Assembly: GCF_025420585.1 (NCBI RefSeq)
Contig: NZ_JAOEGB010000029.1
Coordinates: 1-64,000, forward strand
DNA: 64,000 nt
Direction of reading: 5' to 3'
From: Planotetraspora sp. A-T 1434
GTDB lineage: Bacteria > Actinomycetota > Actinomycetes > Streptosporangiales > Streptosporangiaceae
How positions within the stretch are numbered: the stretch's first letter is position 1; every line of letters starts with the position of its first letter. This document shows, piece by piece, positions 34,976 through 42,629 of this stretch. The position numbers were made by a program, and so were the translations under genes. Under the pieces are notes generated by a model. The model worked only from the letters and a program-made list of their open reading frames with translations. It made no database searches and was not told where the DNA came from.

Positions 34976-37551
34976 AGCGCATCGCCAGGGGCCTCCCGCC
35001 GGGCGTCCCGCAGGGCCTCCGCCATGGACGACCCCGCGCGCAACCGGTCGTGCAGGGCCAGCATGAGCGGGATCACGGCTTCGTCGTTCACGGGGACGAG
35101 GCTCGCCACGATCCCGGCCGTGCCGAGAGGGAGCAGCGCCGTCGCCAGGCCGAGCAGCTCGTCGGCCCCCACCGGCTCCAGCCTGCCCGAGTCGCAGCTC
35201 GGCAGGATGATCCGGTACGGCGCGCGGCCCAACTGCTCGAACTCGTACACGGTCAGCGGCCCGTCGTCCATGCGCAGCGAGGAGAACATCGGGCTGTCGG
35301 CACGGAAGGTCCCATGGGCTGCCACGTGGGCGAGCCTGCTGCCGTCGATCGCCTTGAGAACGGCGGAGGCCGTCGCGTCGCCGTTCTCCAGGACGGCCGC
35401 GTCGCCGTACAGCGCGGCGAGCAGCGGGACCTCTCCGCCCCCGCTCTCCAGGCCGGGGCCCCTGGCGAGCACGACTCCGGGGCCGGCCACCGCCGGCGGG
35501 GTGAGGTCGGCGGCGCGCAGCCAGGCGCTGGCCGACGGCGAGACGCTGACCACGCGGTCGCGCAGCGCGGGGAGCACCGCCCACGGCACGCCGTGCAGCC
35601 GCCCCGGCGGCACCACGACGACGGGCCCCTCACCAAGGTGCCGTACGGCGGGGCCGAGCAGGATCTCCTGGAGGCGGCGGCCGCCCTCCTCGATCAGCGG
35701 CAGCCGCCCGGCGGCCCCGTCGTAGGCGAGCCGGCGCAGCCCCGCGCGGACGTGCTCGATCTCGGCCGCGGCGTCGGCGGCCCGGCCGGCCCTGAACCGG
35801 CGGACCCGTCCCTCTCCGCAGAGCAGGACGTGCAGGTCGCCGTCCACGCTGACTATCTCGGCCAGCACGCCGCCCCCGAGCCGGCCCAGCAGCGCGCGGA
35901 CGTCGAAACGGTGGCCGCCGGAGGTGGTCTCGGCCCGGATCCTCAGGGTCCGGGCGCGGATCTCCCGCTCCAGCCGCCGCCGTTCGCGGTCGAGCGCCGG
36001 GACGGGGGCGCCCGAGGATCGCGCCTCGTCGGCCCTGACCGTGATCTCGCGGAAGGCCGTCACGTCCCGCAACAGGTCGCGGTCGTCGGGAGAACGGGTG
36101 CGCGGCACGGCGAGGGCCGTCGCCCGCCAGCGCTCGCTCCACACGAGGAACTGGCGGGGGCTCCCCGACCGGAGGCTGACCCGCTGCGCCAGCGTGGCCA
36201 GCTCGGCGCCCTGCGCGGTGGCGCGGGCCCGCAGCTCGGACGCGCCCAGCGTCAGCCGGTGCTCGTCGAGCACGTCCAACCCGCGCCGGCAGGCGTCGAG
36301 CACGCCCCTCGGCCGCCCGCCCGCCTCGGCCCGCAGAGCCTGGGCGAGCCACCCGTCCGCCCTGGCGAACGCGGGCCCCCTGAACCGCCCGCGCGCCGCC
36401 GTGGCCAGGTAGGGCGCCGCGTCGGCCGGCCGGTTCAGCGCGAGAGCCGTACGGCCGGCGAGGAGGCACGCCTGAACGGCGTCCGGCGAGCGCAGCTCCG
36501 AGAGCCGCCCGGCCACCGCGGCGGCGTCGCGGACCAGCCGCGCGGAGATCCGCCCGGAGGCGAACCTGGCCTGGCAGAGCACCAGCCGGGCGTGCGTCTC
36601 CCACCATTCGCGGTTCTGGCCCGCGAAGAGCCGGATCGCCGCCTGTCCGCGCGCGACCGCGGTGTCCGGGTCGCCCGCGGCGATGGCGGCCCGGGCGGCC
36701 GTGAGCAGGAGTTGCGCCTTCCTCGTCGGCTGACCGCCGGTCCGGTCGAGGCCGCCGATCGCGGCGTCGGCCGCCTCCAGAGCCTCCCGGGGCAGCCCCG
36801 CCGCCATGAGGACGGCGCAGCGTTCCATCTCCATGACGTACATCGGCGTGCCGAGCGCCTGGTAACGCCTGGCGGCCTCGTCGAAGTGGCCGAGCGCCGC
36901 GGGCAGGTCTCCGGAGCGGAAGGCCGCGCGGCCGCGGTTCTCCACGGCGACGACCTTGTCGTGCTCCTGGCCGGTCGTCGCCCACAGCCGCTCGGCGGCG
37001 AGGAAGTCGAGGTTGGCCCGCTCGACGGAGCCGAGCGCCAGCAGCAGCGTGGCCCGCAGCGTGATCGCCCGGGCGGTCCAGATGGTGTCCTCCGCCCGCC
37101 GCAGGTCGGGAATCGCCCGGCGCAGGTCGTCGAGGGCTTCGGTGTGCCGGCCGAGGATCCACAGCGCTCCGGCCCGCCGGAACAGCACCTTGGCCGCCGC
37201 CACGCCGTCCGACTGGGAGAGGGCCTGGGAGAGGGAGCGGTCGAGCGCGGCGAGGCCCGGCCGGGTTCGCCCGCCGTGGATGAGGGCGATGCCGAGGGTC
37301 GCGAGGACGTCGGCCTCTCTGGCGGCGGAACCGGCCGCGCGGGCGAGGGACCTGGCCCGCCGCAGGTGCGCGACGGCCGCGGTCAGGTCGCCGAAGTCGC
37401 GCTCGATGAGGCCGAGCACGTGATGCGCGACGGACGCGTCATGGGGCGTGGGCCTGCCGGCGAGCAGCGCGCGTGCGCCCGCCAGCGCCTCCTTGGGCTG
37501 CGAGAAGACCAGGGGCAGCAAATCGAGTGGATCTTGGGTGTCCCCGGCCAC
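34930..37551 (-). CDS. TPR-CHAT protease
   Basis: An 873-residue protein. Residues ~1-450 are helical TPR-like repeats (for example HVLGLIERDFGDLTAAVAHL and VLFRRAGALWILGRHTEAL). A charged, coiled-coil-like segment spans ~515-560. The C-terminal ~300 residues are a CHAT (caspase-like) domain with catalytic His746 (VAAHGTF) and Cys786 (LPSCDSG) both present. CHAT proteases act in bacterial conflict and signalling, for example TPR-CHAT in Craspase. It starts with GTG and lacks a clear ribosome site, so it may be poorly translated or leaderless. It is divergent from the subtilase gene. Confidence 0.88.
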   Translation of the reverse strand: MAGDTQDPLDLLPLVFSQPKEALAGARALLAGRPTPHDASVAHHVLGLIERDFGDLTAAVAHLRRARSLARAAGSAAREADVLATLGIALIHGGRTRPGLAALDRSLSQALSQSDGVAAAKVLFRRAGALWILGRHTEALDDLRRAIPDLRRAEDTIWTARAITLRATLLLALGSVERANLDFLAAERLWATTGQEHDKVVAVENRGRAAFRSGDLPAALGHFDEAARRYQALGTPMYVMEMERCAVLMAAGLPREALEAADAAIGGLDRTGGQPTRKAQLLLTAARAAIAAGDPDTAVARGQAAIRLFAGQNREWWETHARLVLCQARFASGRISARLVRDAAAVAGRLSELRSPDAVQACLLAGRTALALNRPADAAPYLATAARGRFRGPAFARADGWLAQALRAEAGGRPRGVLDACRRGLDVLDEHRLTLGASELRARATAQGAELATLAQRVSLRSGSPRQFLVWSERWRATALAVPRTRSPDDRDLLRDVTAFREITVRADEARSSGAPVPALDRERRRLEREIRARTLRIRAETTSGGHRFDVRALLGRLGGGVLAEIVSVDGDLHVLLCGEGRVRRFRAGRAADAAAEIEHVRAGLRRLAYDGAAGRLPLIEEGGRRLQEILLGPAVRHLGEGPVVVVPPGRLHGVPWAVLPALRDRVVSVSPSASAWLRAADLTPPAVAGPGVVLARGPGLESGGGEVPLLAALYGDAAVLENGDATASAVLKAIDGSRLAHVAAHGTFRADSPMFSSLRMDDGPLTVYEFEQLGRAPYRIILPSCDSGRLEPVGADELLGLATALLPLGTAGIVASLVPVNDEAVIPLMLALHDRLRAGSSMAEALRDARREAPGDALHQATGWSLTAIGAA

Positions 37552-37588
37552 GGATCGATGTTAGACGCGGGCTCGCCGGAGCGTCCAC

Positions 37589-37604
37589 ACTGCGGTGTAT
37601 CAGG
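37589..37604 (+). promoter_or_regulatory. shared promoter-like element, copy 2
   Basis: ACTGCGGTGTATCAGG matches the LuxR promoter element at 32913 in 15 of 16 positions. It lies 63 bp upstream of the subtilase start and 38 bp from the divergent CHAT start. Confidence 0.5.
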
Positions 37605-37666
37605 GCGCCACCCACTGGCTCCTGTTTGAGGAGACCCGCATCCTGACTATGAAAGGGACACCTCGC

Positions 37667-39259
37667 ATGGCCGAGTCACCAGCGCTTCCCTCGAAAAACT
37701 CCCTCCGCGACCGGTTCTGGAGGCAGCTCGGGCTGGTCCTCGCCGACGCGCCGCCCGGCCTCTGGCTGGAGGTCGCCGAGCAGAGCGCCACGCTCGACCC
37801 CCGCCGGCCGCCCGCCCGCTGCTTTCCCGTCCAGGCTCCTGATGGCATCCGCCGGAGGAGCCTCGCCCAGGGGACGGAGGTCTTCGCCACACCGGACAGG
37901 GACTTCGACCCCGGATACGTGTATGAGAAGGACGTTCTCATCTGTCACGACGCGGCGGCCCGCGACACGATCCTGGAGAGAGTGCCCGGCGCGGCCGACG
38001 ACGCCGCCAGGGCCTGGCGCCCGGCCGGCGTGTACGCGATGCGCCTCGACGGGCCCGCCGAGCGCGGCGGGTCCCGCGTGCTCGACGCGCTCCGCAAGCT
38101 CCGGGACGTCGAGTCCGTGAGCCCCAATTACCTCGTGTCGATCTGCAACGTCAACCTCTGCCCGGCGGACGAGCCTGTCGTTCCCGAGTTCACGCGCCCC
38201 GACCCACCGCAACGGCCGGAGCCCGACCTCGGAGCCGGGAAGCACGTCCTCGTGATCGACACCGGTCTCGTGACGGGCTGGGACACGGCGGACCATCTCG
38301 AGGCGTACCCCTGGCTCGCCGACAAGGTCGAGAAGGATGAGGTGAAGGGACGGCTCAGAGCACCGGAGCTCGGGGACGCTCCCGCGATTCACCCGGCTCT
38401 GGATCCGCGTCTGGATCTGGACCTGGGGGACATCCCGGTGCCGGGTCACGGGGGCCTGCTCGCCGGGCGGGAGATCTGGGGCGACGACAGAGGCCAGCCG
38501 AGGCACGGCGTCATCCAGGAGTACGTCGGCCACGGGACCTTCATCGCGGGAGTCGTCCGATGCGTCGCGCCGAGGGCGCGGGTGACGGTCTACAACACGC
38601 TCCAGTGGGCGGGCACCATCGACGCGATGAGCTTCGGCGACAAGCTGATCGAAGACCTGGCCAGGTACGACAGCCAGCACGGGCGGTGGCCCGACGTCAT
38701 CAGCCTCTCCGCCGGCGTGCGGACGGTCGCGGAGCGGCCCCTCGTCAGCCTGGGCGCCTTCATGGACCAGTTGCACGCTCACCCCGAGACGACGCTCGTC
38801 GCCGCCGCGGGCAACGACGCGATGAGCACGCCGTTCTACCCCGCGGCCTACGCCGCGGACGACCCGAGCGTGGTCTCCGTCGGGGCGCTCAACAAGGAGG
38901 AGAACGCCCGCGTCGCGTTCAGCGACTACGGCGACTGGGTCAAGGTGTACGCCCGGGGCTACCACCTGGTCAACGCGTTCGCCTTCGGGGAGTACACCAC
39001 GCTGCACCCCGCCGACCACTTCGTCGGTGCGAACCAGCCCGAGGGGACGACGAGCCAGTTCGAGGGACTGGCGAGGTGGAGTGGCACGTCCTTCTCCACC
39101 CCTCTCGTCGCCGGGCTCATCGTCGCGCGCATGTCGGTGGCGGACGAGCCGAGCAGGGACGCGGCGGCGTGGCTGCTCGACCAGGCGCGGAAGCAGGCCG
39201 TGACCGACACGGACGGACTCGTCCTGCCGATCCTGCGGGCCGATCAATCGCTCGTATAG
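37667..39259 (+). CDS. S8 family serine protease (subtilase), probably intracellular
   Basis: A 530-residue subtilisin-like protease from the ATG at 37667, which has AAGGGAC at good spacing. Catalytic residues are Asp198 (VLVIDTG), His289 (GHGTFIAG), oxyanion Asn383 (AAAGND) and Ser475 (SGTSFSTP), all intact. Residues ~80-165 resemble an inhibitor-I9-type prodomain (LRKLRDVESVSPNYLVSI). No signal peptide or membrane anchor is visible, so it is probably a cytosolic protease held inactive by its own N-terminus. It is divergent from the CHAT protease and upstream of a sigma factor, suggesting a proteolytic cascade. Confidence 0.9.
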   Translation: MAESPALPSKNSLRDRFWRQLGLVLADAPPGLWLEVAEQSATLDPRRPPARCFPVQAPDGIRRRSLAQGTEVFATPDRDFDPGYVYEKDVLICHDAAARDTILERVPGAADDAARAWRPAGVYAMRLDGPAERGGSRVLDALRKLRDVESVSPNYLVSICNVNLCPADEPVVPEFTRPDPPQRPEPDLGAGKHVLVIDTGLVTGWDTADHLEAYPWLADKVEKDEVKGRLRAPELGDAPAIHPALDPRLDLDLGDIPVPGHGGLLAGREIWGDDRGQPRHGVIQEYVGHGTFIAGVVRCVAPRARVTVYNTLQWAGTIDAMSFGDKLIEDLARYDSQHGRWPDVISLSAGVRTVAERPLVSLGAFMDQLHAHPETTLVAAAGNDAMSTPFYPAAYAADDPSVVSVGALNKEENARVAFSDYGDWVKVYARGYHLVNAFAFGEYTTLHPADHFVGANQPEGTTSQFEGLARWSGTSFSTPLVAGLIVARMSVADEPSRDAAAWLLDQARKQAVTDTDGLVLPILRADQSLV

Positions 39260-39276
39260 CCCCGCCGTCCGGGGCT
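39258..39276 (+). terminator. small hairpin at the end of the subtilase gene
   Basis: AGCCCCG (39258-39264) and CGGGGCT (39270-39276) pair exactly with a 5-nt loop, beginning inside the stop codon. It has no U tract and could only attenuate read-through into the sigma factor gene 45 bp downstream. Confidence 0.5.
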
Positions 39277-39320
39277 CCCCCGGCGTACGATGACGATCCC
39301 GAACGTAAGGGACACGCCGC

Positions 39321-39884
39321 GTGGACAGCGATTCAACTGCCCGCCTCTTCCAGGCCGCGGCCGACGGTGACGCCGCGGCCTGGGAGGCGCTCGTGAAGCG
39401 GCTCAGCCCGCTCGTCTGGTCGGTCATCCGGTCATACCGGCTGATCGACGCGGACGCCCACGAGGTGTACCAGACCACGTGGTTCCGGCTCGCCGACAAC
39501 CTCACGCGGATCAAGGAGCCGGACAAGGTCGGCGCGTGGCTCGCCAGCACGGCCCGGCACGAGTGCCTCAAGGTCATCCGGGGCTCCCGCCGGGTCATCC
39601 CGACGAGCGACCTGGACGTGCTCTCCCCCGGCGTCGACGATCTCTCACCGGAACGCGCCGTCCTCGACGCGGAGGAGACCAGGACCGAGGCGGCGCGGCT
39701 CCGGCGGGTCTGGGAGGCCTACGAGCAGCTCTCCGAGAACTGCCGGCGGCTGCTCCGCGTCCTGATGGCCTCGCCGCCGCCGACCTATGCCGAGGTCGCG
39801 GCGGGCCTCGGGATCGCCATCGGAAGCATCGGGCCGACCCGGGGACGGTGCCTCGGCCACCTGAGAAAGCTGCTCGCCGAATGA
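39321..39884 (+). CDS. ECF-type RNA polymerase sigma factor
   Basis: A 187-residue sigma-70 family protein. Region 2 is near residues 20-90 (LVWSVIRSYRLIDADAHEVY with TTWFRLADN), and region 4 near 130-180 (YAEVAAGLGIAIGSIGPTRG). The GTG at 39321 is preceded by TAAGGGACAC, the same ribosome-site sequence as the subtilase. It is followed by a small protein with anti-sigma-like placement. It may direct RNA polymerase to island promoters. Confidence 0.88.
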   Translation: MDSDSTARLFQAAADGDAAAWEALVKRLSPLVWSVIRSYRLIDADAHEVYQTTWFRLADNLTRIKEPDKVGAWLASTARHECLKVIRGSRRVIPTSDLDVLSPGVDDLSPERAVLDAEETRTEAARLRRVWEAYEQLSENCRRLLRVLMASPPPTYAEVAAGLGIAIGSIGPTRGRCLGHLRKLLAE

Positions 39885-39886
39885 GA

Positions 39887-39912
39887 CGTCACCGGCGTCA
39901 CCGGCGTCACCG
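39887..39912 (+). repeat. 9-bp tandem repeat between the sigma factor and the next gene
   Basis: Almost three copies of CGTCACCGG fill the spacer between the sigma factor stop and the ribosome site of the following gene. Confidence 0.7.
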
Positions 39913-39927
39913 CGAAGGAAGTGCGGC

Positions 39928-40365
39928 GTGAACGACGACATGGAGCTGGAGGGGGAGCTGCGCCGAGCGGCCGAGCTGTTCGATCCGGTGCCGCCCCACC
40001 TCCTTCAGGTCGCCAGCGAGGCCTACCGGTTTCGGACGATCGACGCCGAGCTGGCCGATCTGACCTTCGACTCTCTCGCCGGCCCCGTACCGGTGAGAGG
40101 CGGCGAACACCCTCGGCTGCTGACATTCGGCGCGGCCGGGTCCGCCCTCGACCTGGAGATCTCCGAGACCGGGACGACGAACCGCATCGTGGGCCAGGTG
40201 ATGCCTCCGCGGGAGGCGGCGATCGAGGTCCGCGGCCCCGGCCCGGTCTCGCTGACCACAGACTCACTGGGCCGCTTCACCGTCGATCGGGTGCCGGCGG
40301 GCCCGTTCAGCATCCGCTGCCGGACCGGCGACGTCGCGTTCACGACCGAGTGGGTCACCATCTGA
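39928..40365 (+). CDS. small protein with carboxypeptidase-regulatory-like C-terminus
   Basis: A 145-residue protein starting at a GTG with GAAGGAAG upstream. Residues 1-~60 are acidic and helical (LEGELRRAAELFDPVPPHLL). The C-terminal half (GQVMPPREAAIEVRGPGPVS, then a TTDSLGRFTVDRVPAGPF motif) has the beta-sandwich pattern of carboxypeptidase-regulatory-like domains. It lies 43 bp after the sigma factor and is probably cotranscribed. It could bind the sigma factor or be a protease target; neither is proven. No membrane segment. Confidence 0.72.
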   Translation: MNDDMELEGELRRAAELFDPVPPHLLQVASEAYRFRTIDAELADLTFDSLAGPVPVRGGEHPRLLTFGAAGSALDLEISETGTTNRIVGQVMPPREAAIEVRGPGPVSLTTDSLGRFTVDRVPAGPFSIRCRTGDVAFTTEWVTI

Positions 40366-40396
40366 CCCGGGCCACGAACCTGCCCGGCCACGAAAA

Positions 40397-40448
40397 GACG
40401 GCCACCGCGGCCCGGCGCCTTCTGGCGCGGAGGGCGGCGATGGCCGTC
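40397..40448. terminator. hairpin between convergent genes
   Basis: GACGGCCA (40397-40404) and TGGCCGTC (40441-40448) are exact inverted repeats around a GC-rich, self-complementary middle. They lie in the 96-bp gap between convergent genes and could end both transcripts. Confidence 0.5.
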
Positions 40449-40461
40449 ACGTCACTGGGGG

Positions 40462-41226
40462 TCAGCCCTCGATGGGAGCCTCCCACAGCGCCTCCCATGT
40501 CTTCTCGTCGACGAGGCCGGTCGCCTCCAGGCCGACGCTCTCCTGGAAGGCCACAACCGCCGCCTTGGTGGCCGGGCCGAAGTCGCCGTCGACGCCGGAA
40601 GGGCCCAGGCCGAACTGGCGGCGGCGGAGCTTCTCCTGCACCCGCCGGACGTTCTTACCGTTCTGGCCCGGCCGGACGACGCCCGGGAAATCGGGGGCGT
40701 GCCCCAGCTCGGCCAGAGTGGAGATGAGCGACACATCCGGGCTCGACGGCGTTCCGTCATACGCCGGACGCCCGTATCCGACGACCAGGGCGCTCGTCCG
40801 GCGACGCCTTTTACAGGTGTCGCCGACATTCCCGTCGATCGTCTGGATGTCGTGCTCGGAAATCACTTTCTCAACCGTCGCGACATGGTCGATGGCGCTG
40901 ATTTTCTTTCCGCCGGACCAGTCGAAGAAAACGATGTCTCCTGCGCGGATGCCCGCCGTTCCGGCGTGCCATCTGTCGTGCTCGCGGAACCACTCCGCGT
41001 GGCTCGTCGTCAGGGCGAAGTCGCCGACGACGTCGAGCATGTCCGCCCCTCCGGCGGCCAGCGAGCACTGGGCGATGAACATGTCGCACCACGGGGCCAC
41101 GTCGAAAGCGGGCTCCAGTTGCTTGCGCTCGCGGTAGGTGGCCCCGAACACCGTCTTCCCGCTCACGGGCTCGGCGTAGTCGAGGTAACGGGTCATTTCC
41201 CTGAGCAGTTCACTGGGTTTGGGCAT
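40462..41226 (-). CDS. CHAP-domain amidase/peptidase with peptidoglycan-binding domain
   Basis: A 254-residue protein. An N-terminal CHAP/NlpC-P60-like domain has candidate catalytic Cys47 (APWCDMFIAQC), His114 (AIDHVATVEK) and Asn133 (IDGNVG). Residues ~180-250 form a PG_binding_1 module (NGKNVRRVQEKLRRRQFGLG). It would cleave peptidoglycan cross-links or amide bonds. No signal peptide is present, so it needs lysis, a dedicated exporter or loading onto another structure, as with phage-type endolysins. It is coupled to the acidic peptide gene upstream and is controlled from the palindrome at 41378. Confidence 0.88.
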   Translation of the reverse strand: MPKPSELLREMTRYLDYAEPVSGKTVFGATYRERKQLEPAFDVAPWCDMFIAQCSLAAGGADMLDVVGDFALTTSHAEWFREHDRWHAGTAGIRAGDIVFFDWSGGKKISAIDHVATVEKVISEHDIQTIDGNVGDTCKRRRRTSALVVGYGRPAYDGTPSSPDVSLISTLAELGHAPDFPGVVRPGQNGKNVRRVQEKLRRRQFGLGPSGVDGDFGPATKAAVVAFQESVGLEATGLVDEKTWEALWEAPIEG

Positions 41227-41341
41227 CGCCCGCCACCTCCCGATCGATCTCGTCGTAGTCGGGCTCGTCGAATTCCTGGGGTGGATCGTCCGCTGAGAGC
41301 TCCGGCTCCGGTCTTGGCTGGGTGGGGATTTTCTCCGTCAT
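41210..41341 (-). CDS. 43-residue acidic, Pro-rich peptide
   Basis: A short frame, ATG at 41341 to TGA at 41210, encoding MTEKIPTQPRPEPELSADD and onward with EFDEPDYDEIDREVAGDA. It overlaps the start of the CHAP gene by 17 bp, so the two are probably translationally coupled. About one third of residues are Asp or Glu, and Pro is frequent. It is the first frame after palindrome copy 2, whose centre is 44 bp upstream. It may be an inhibitor or chaperone of the hydrolase, or only a leader. No homology can be judged at this length. Confidence 0.55.
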   Translation of the reverse strand: MTEKIPTQPRPEPELSADDPPQEFDEPDYDEIDREVAGDAQTQ

Positions 41342-41377
41342 GAATCAATGGGATCGCACGCCCAGTCACACGGGCAT

Positions 41378-41393
41378 GAGTAGGGCCCTACTC
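41378..41393. promoter_or_regulatory. island palindrome, copy 2
   Basis: GAGTAGGGCCCTACTC is a perfect 16-bp palindrome in the gap between the end of the giant-protein operon and the small-peptide/CHAP unit, upstream of the latter. It shares arms and length with copies at 32896 and 54635. Downstream of copies 1 and 2, GGCGTG occurs at the same distance. Confidence 0.85.
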
Positions 41394-41423
41394 GATTTGG
41401 AGCGGAATAACAGATTTCAACGC

Positions 41424-42629
41424 TCATGCCGTACGGCGGGCTCTTGCGTCGCTCTTTACGGCGGGCTTCACGGCGGGCTTCACGGCGGGCGAGAGCCCGA
41501 CGGTGGCTCGCAACGGCCCTCCCCCGGAATCGAGGCCGAGCGTGACGAGCCCGGTGCGCGACGCCTCGCGCGGGCGGCCGGATCTGCCCGCTTCGGGCAC
41601 CAGGCGGGTGAGCATCGCCGGGTCGGTGGGGAAGAGCGAGCGGGCGGACGCGAACAGAGCCGTCTCGATCCGGCCGCCGGGCCCCCAGGCGACGCTCAGC
41701 CCCAGCCTCCGCCCCCGCAGCCGCCGCAGGCCGTCCACGAGATCCCTCTCCAGGGCGGTCAGGGCCGAGGTGTGCCCTATGGCGTGCAGGAAGGGCAGCA
41801 GCGCGAGCGCGTCGATCGAGGGCAGGCGGGCGTACGTCTCGGTCCGGCTCCGCGCGGGCTCGATGCCCAGCATGCGGAACCGGCTGCCGGGCGGGAGAAG
41901 CCCCCAGGCCGCCGTCACCCGGGCGGGCACCGGCAGCCATTCGGGGAGGCGCTCGTTCCTCATGACTGGGCCGCCGCTCTCCCGCGATGGCATTTCGGCG
42001 TACACCTTGAGCCGCGCTGCCCCGCTGAGCGCCTGGTCGGCCTCAAGCCGGTACGGCCCGCCGTACTCCTCGGGCTTGGGCCGAGACACACCATCGGACG
42101 ACTCCTCGGGCGTGAGCCCGGGCAGCCCGGGGAGCGCCTCCCGGCCGCCGAGCCAGGCGCCGAAGCGCAAATCGGCACCGGCCTGCAGCCGCTCCAGTTC
42201 CTCGGCGAGCGCCGGATCGGGCGCCTGGCCGCAAGCCGCCAGCAGTGCGACCGTCAGGGGCAGGCGCCACGAGCCGGCGACCTCCGGCCCGGCGATCTCG
42301 GCCGTCCAGCGGAGACAGCCGTCGGCGGCGCCGACCGTCAACTCGACGGGGAAGCCGGACGGCGTGAGACGGCTCCACCGCGCGGCCACCTCTGGCCACG
42401 CGCCGGCCTCAAGTCGTCCGACGGCGGCATCGAGATGCGGCGGAAGGACCCCGAGACCGGTCGCCTCGCCGACCAAGCCCTCCACCGCCCGCCTTATCTC
42501 ACTGCGGCGCCGCGCCCGGACCTCTTCCCCCGCCGCCTCTTGCCCGGCCACCTCTTCGCCAGTCACCTCGTCAGACGGCCCTGATCGCACCGGACCACCG
42601 CCTCGTCCGGGAGTCCGAGACCGCTCCAT
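41424..42629 (-). CDS. hypothetical protein, last gene of the giant-protein operon
   Basis: A 401-residue protein starting at an ATG that overlaps the stop of the 992-residue protein gene (TGATG). The N-terminus has a Glu-rich stretch (EVTGEEVAGQEAAGEEVRAR). The middle has strand segments of similar form, ARLKVYAEMPS and SRTETYARLPS, then GRIETALFASARS, suggesting an internally repeated alpha/beta fold. The C-terminus ends in an AVKPAVKPAVK repeat. No family is recognised and no signal peptide seen. Confidence 0.72.
   Translation of the reverse strand: MERSRTPGRGGGPVRSGPSDEVTGEEVAGQEAAGEEVRARRRSEIRRAVEGLVGEATGLGVLPPHLDAAVGRLEAGAWPEVAARWSRLTPSGFPVELTVGAADGCLRWTAEIAGPEVAGSWRLPLTVALLAACGQAPDPALAEELERLQAGADLRFGAWLGGREALPGLPGLTPEESSDGVSRPKPEEYGGPYRLEADQALSGAARLKVYAEMPSRESGGPVMRNERLPEWLPVPARVTAAWGLLPPGSRFRMLGIEPARSRTETYARLPSIDALALLPFLHAIGHTSALTALERDLVDGLRRLRGRRLGLSVAWGPGGRIETALFASARSLFPTDPAMLTRLVPEAGRSGRPREASRTGLVTLGLDSGGGPLRATVGLSPAVKPAVKPAVKSDARARRTA
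41460..41490 (-). repeat. 12-bp tandem repeat encoding AVKP units
   Basis: About 2.6 copies of GGCGGGCTTCAC (plus-strand reading) near the 3' end of the gene encode repeated Ala-Val-Lys-Pro. Confidence 0.8.

Noticed and set aside
34708-37629. A 973-codon open frame on the plus strand opposite the CHAT gene
   Set aside because: High-GC codon bias leaves long stop-free antisense frames. Its translation is Arg/Gly/Pro-rich without any domain, while the minus strand has TPR and CHAT motifs with catalytic residues.
41424-42629. The 401-residue protein as an ABBA-type aromatic prenyltransferase
   Set aside because: Repeated strands with a K/E-x-Y pattern recall that fold, but I cannot identify the conserved pyrophosphate-shielding residues; the likeness is too weak to call.
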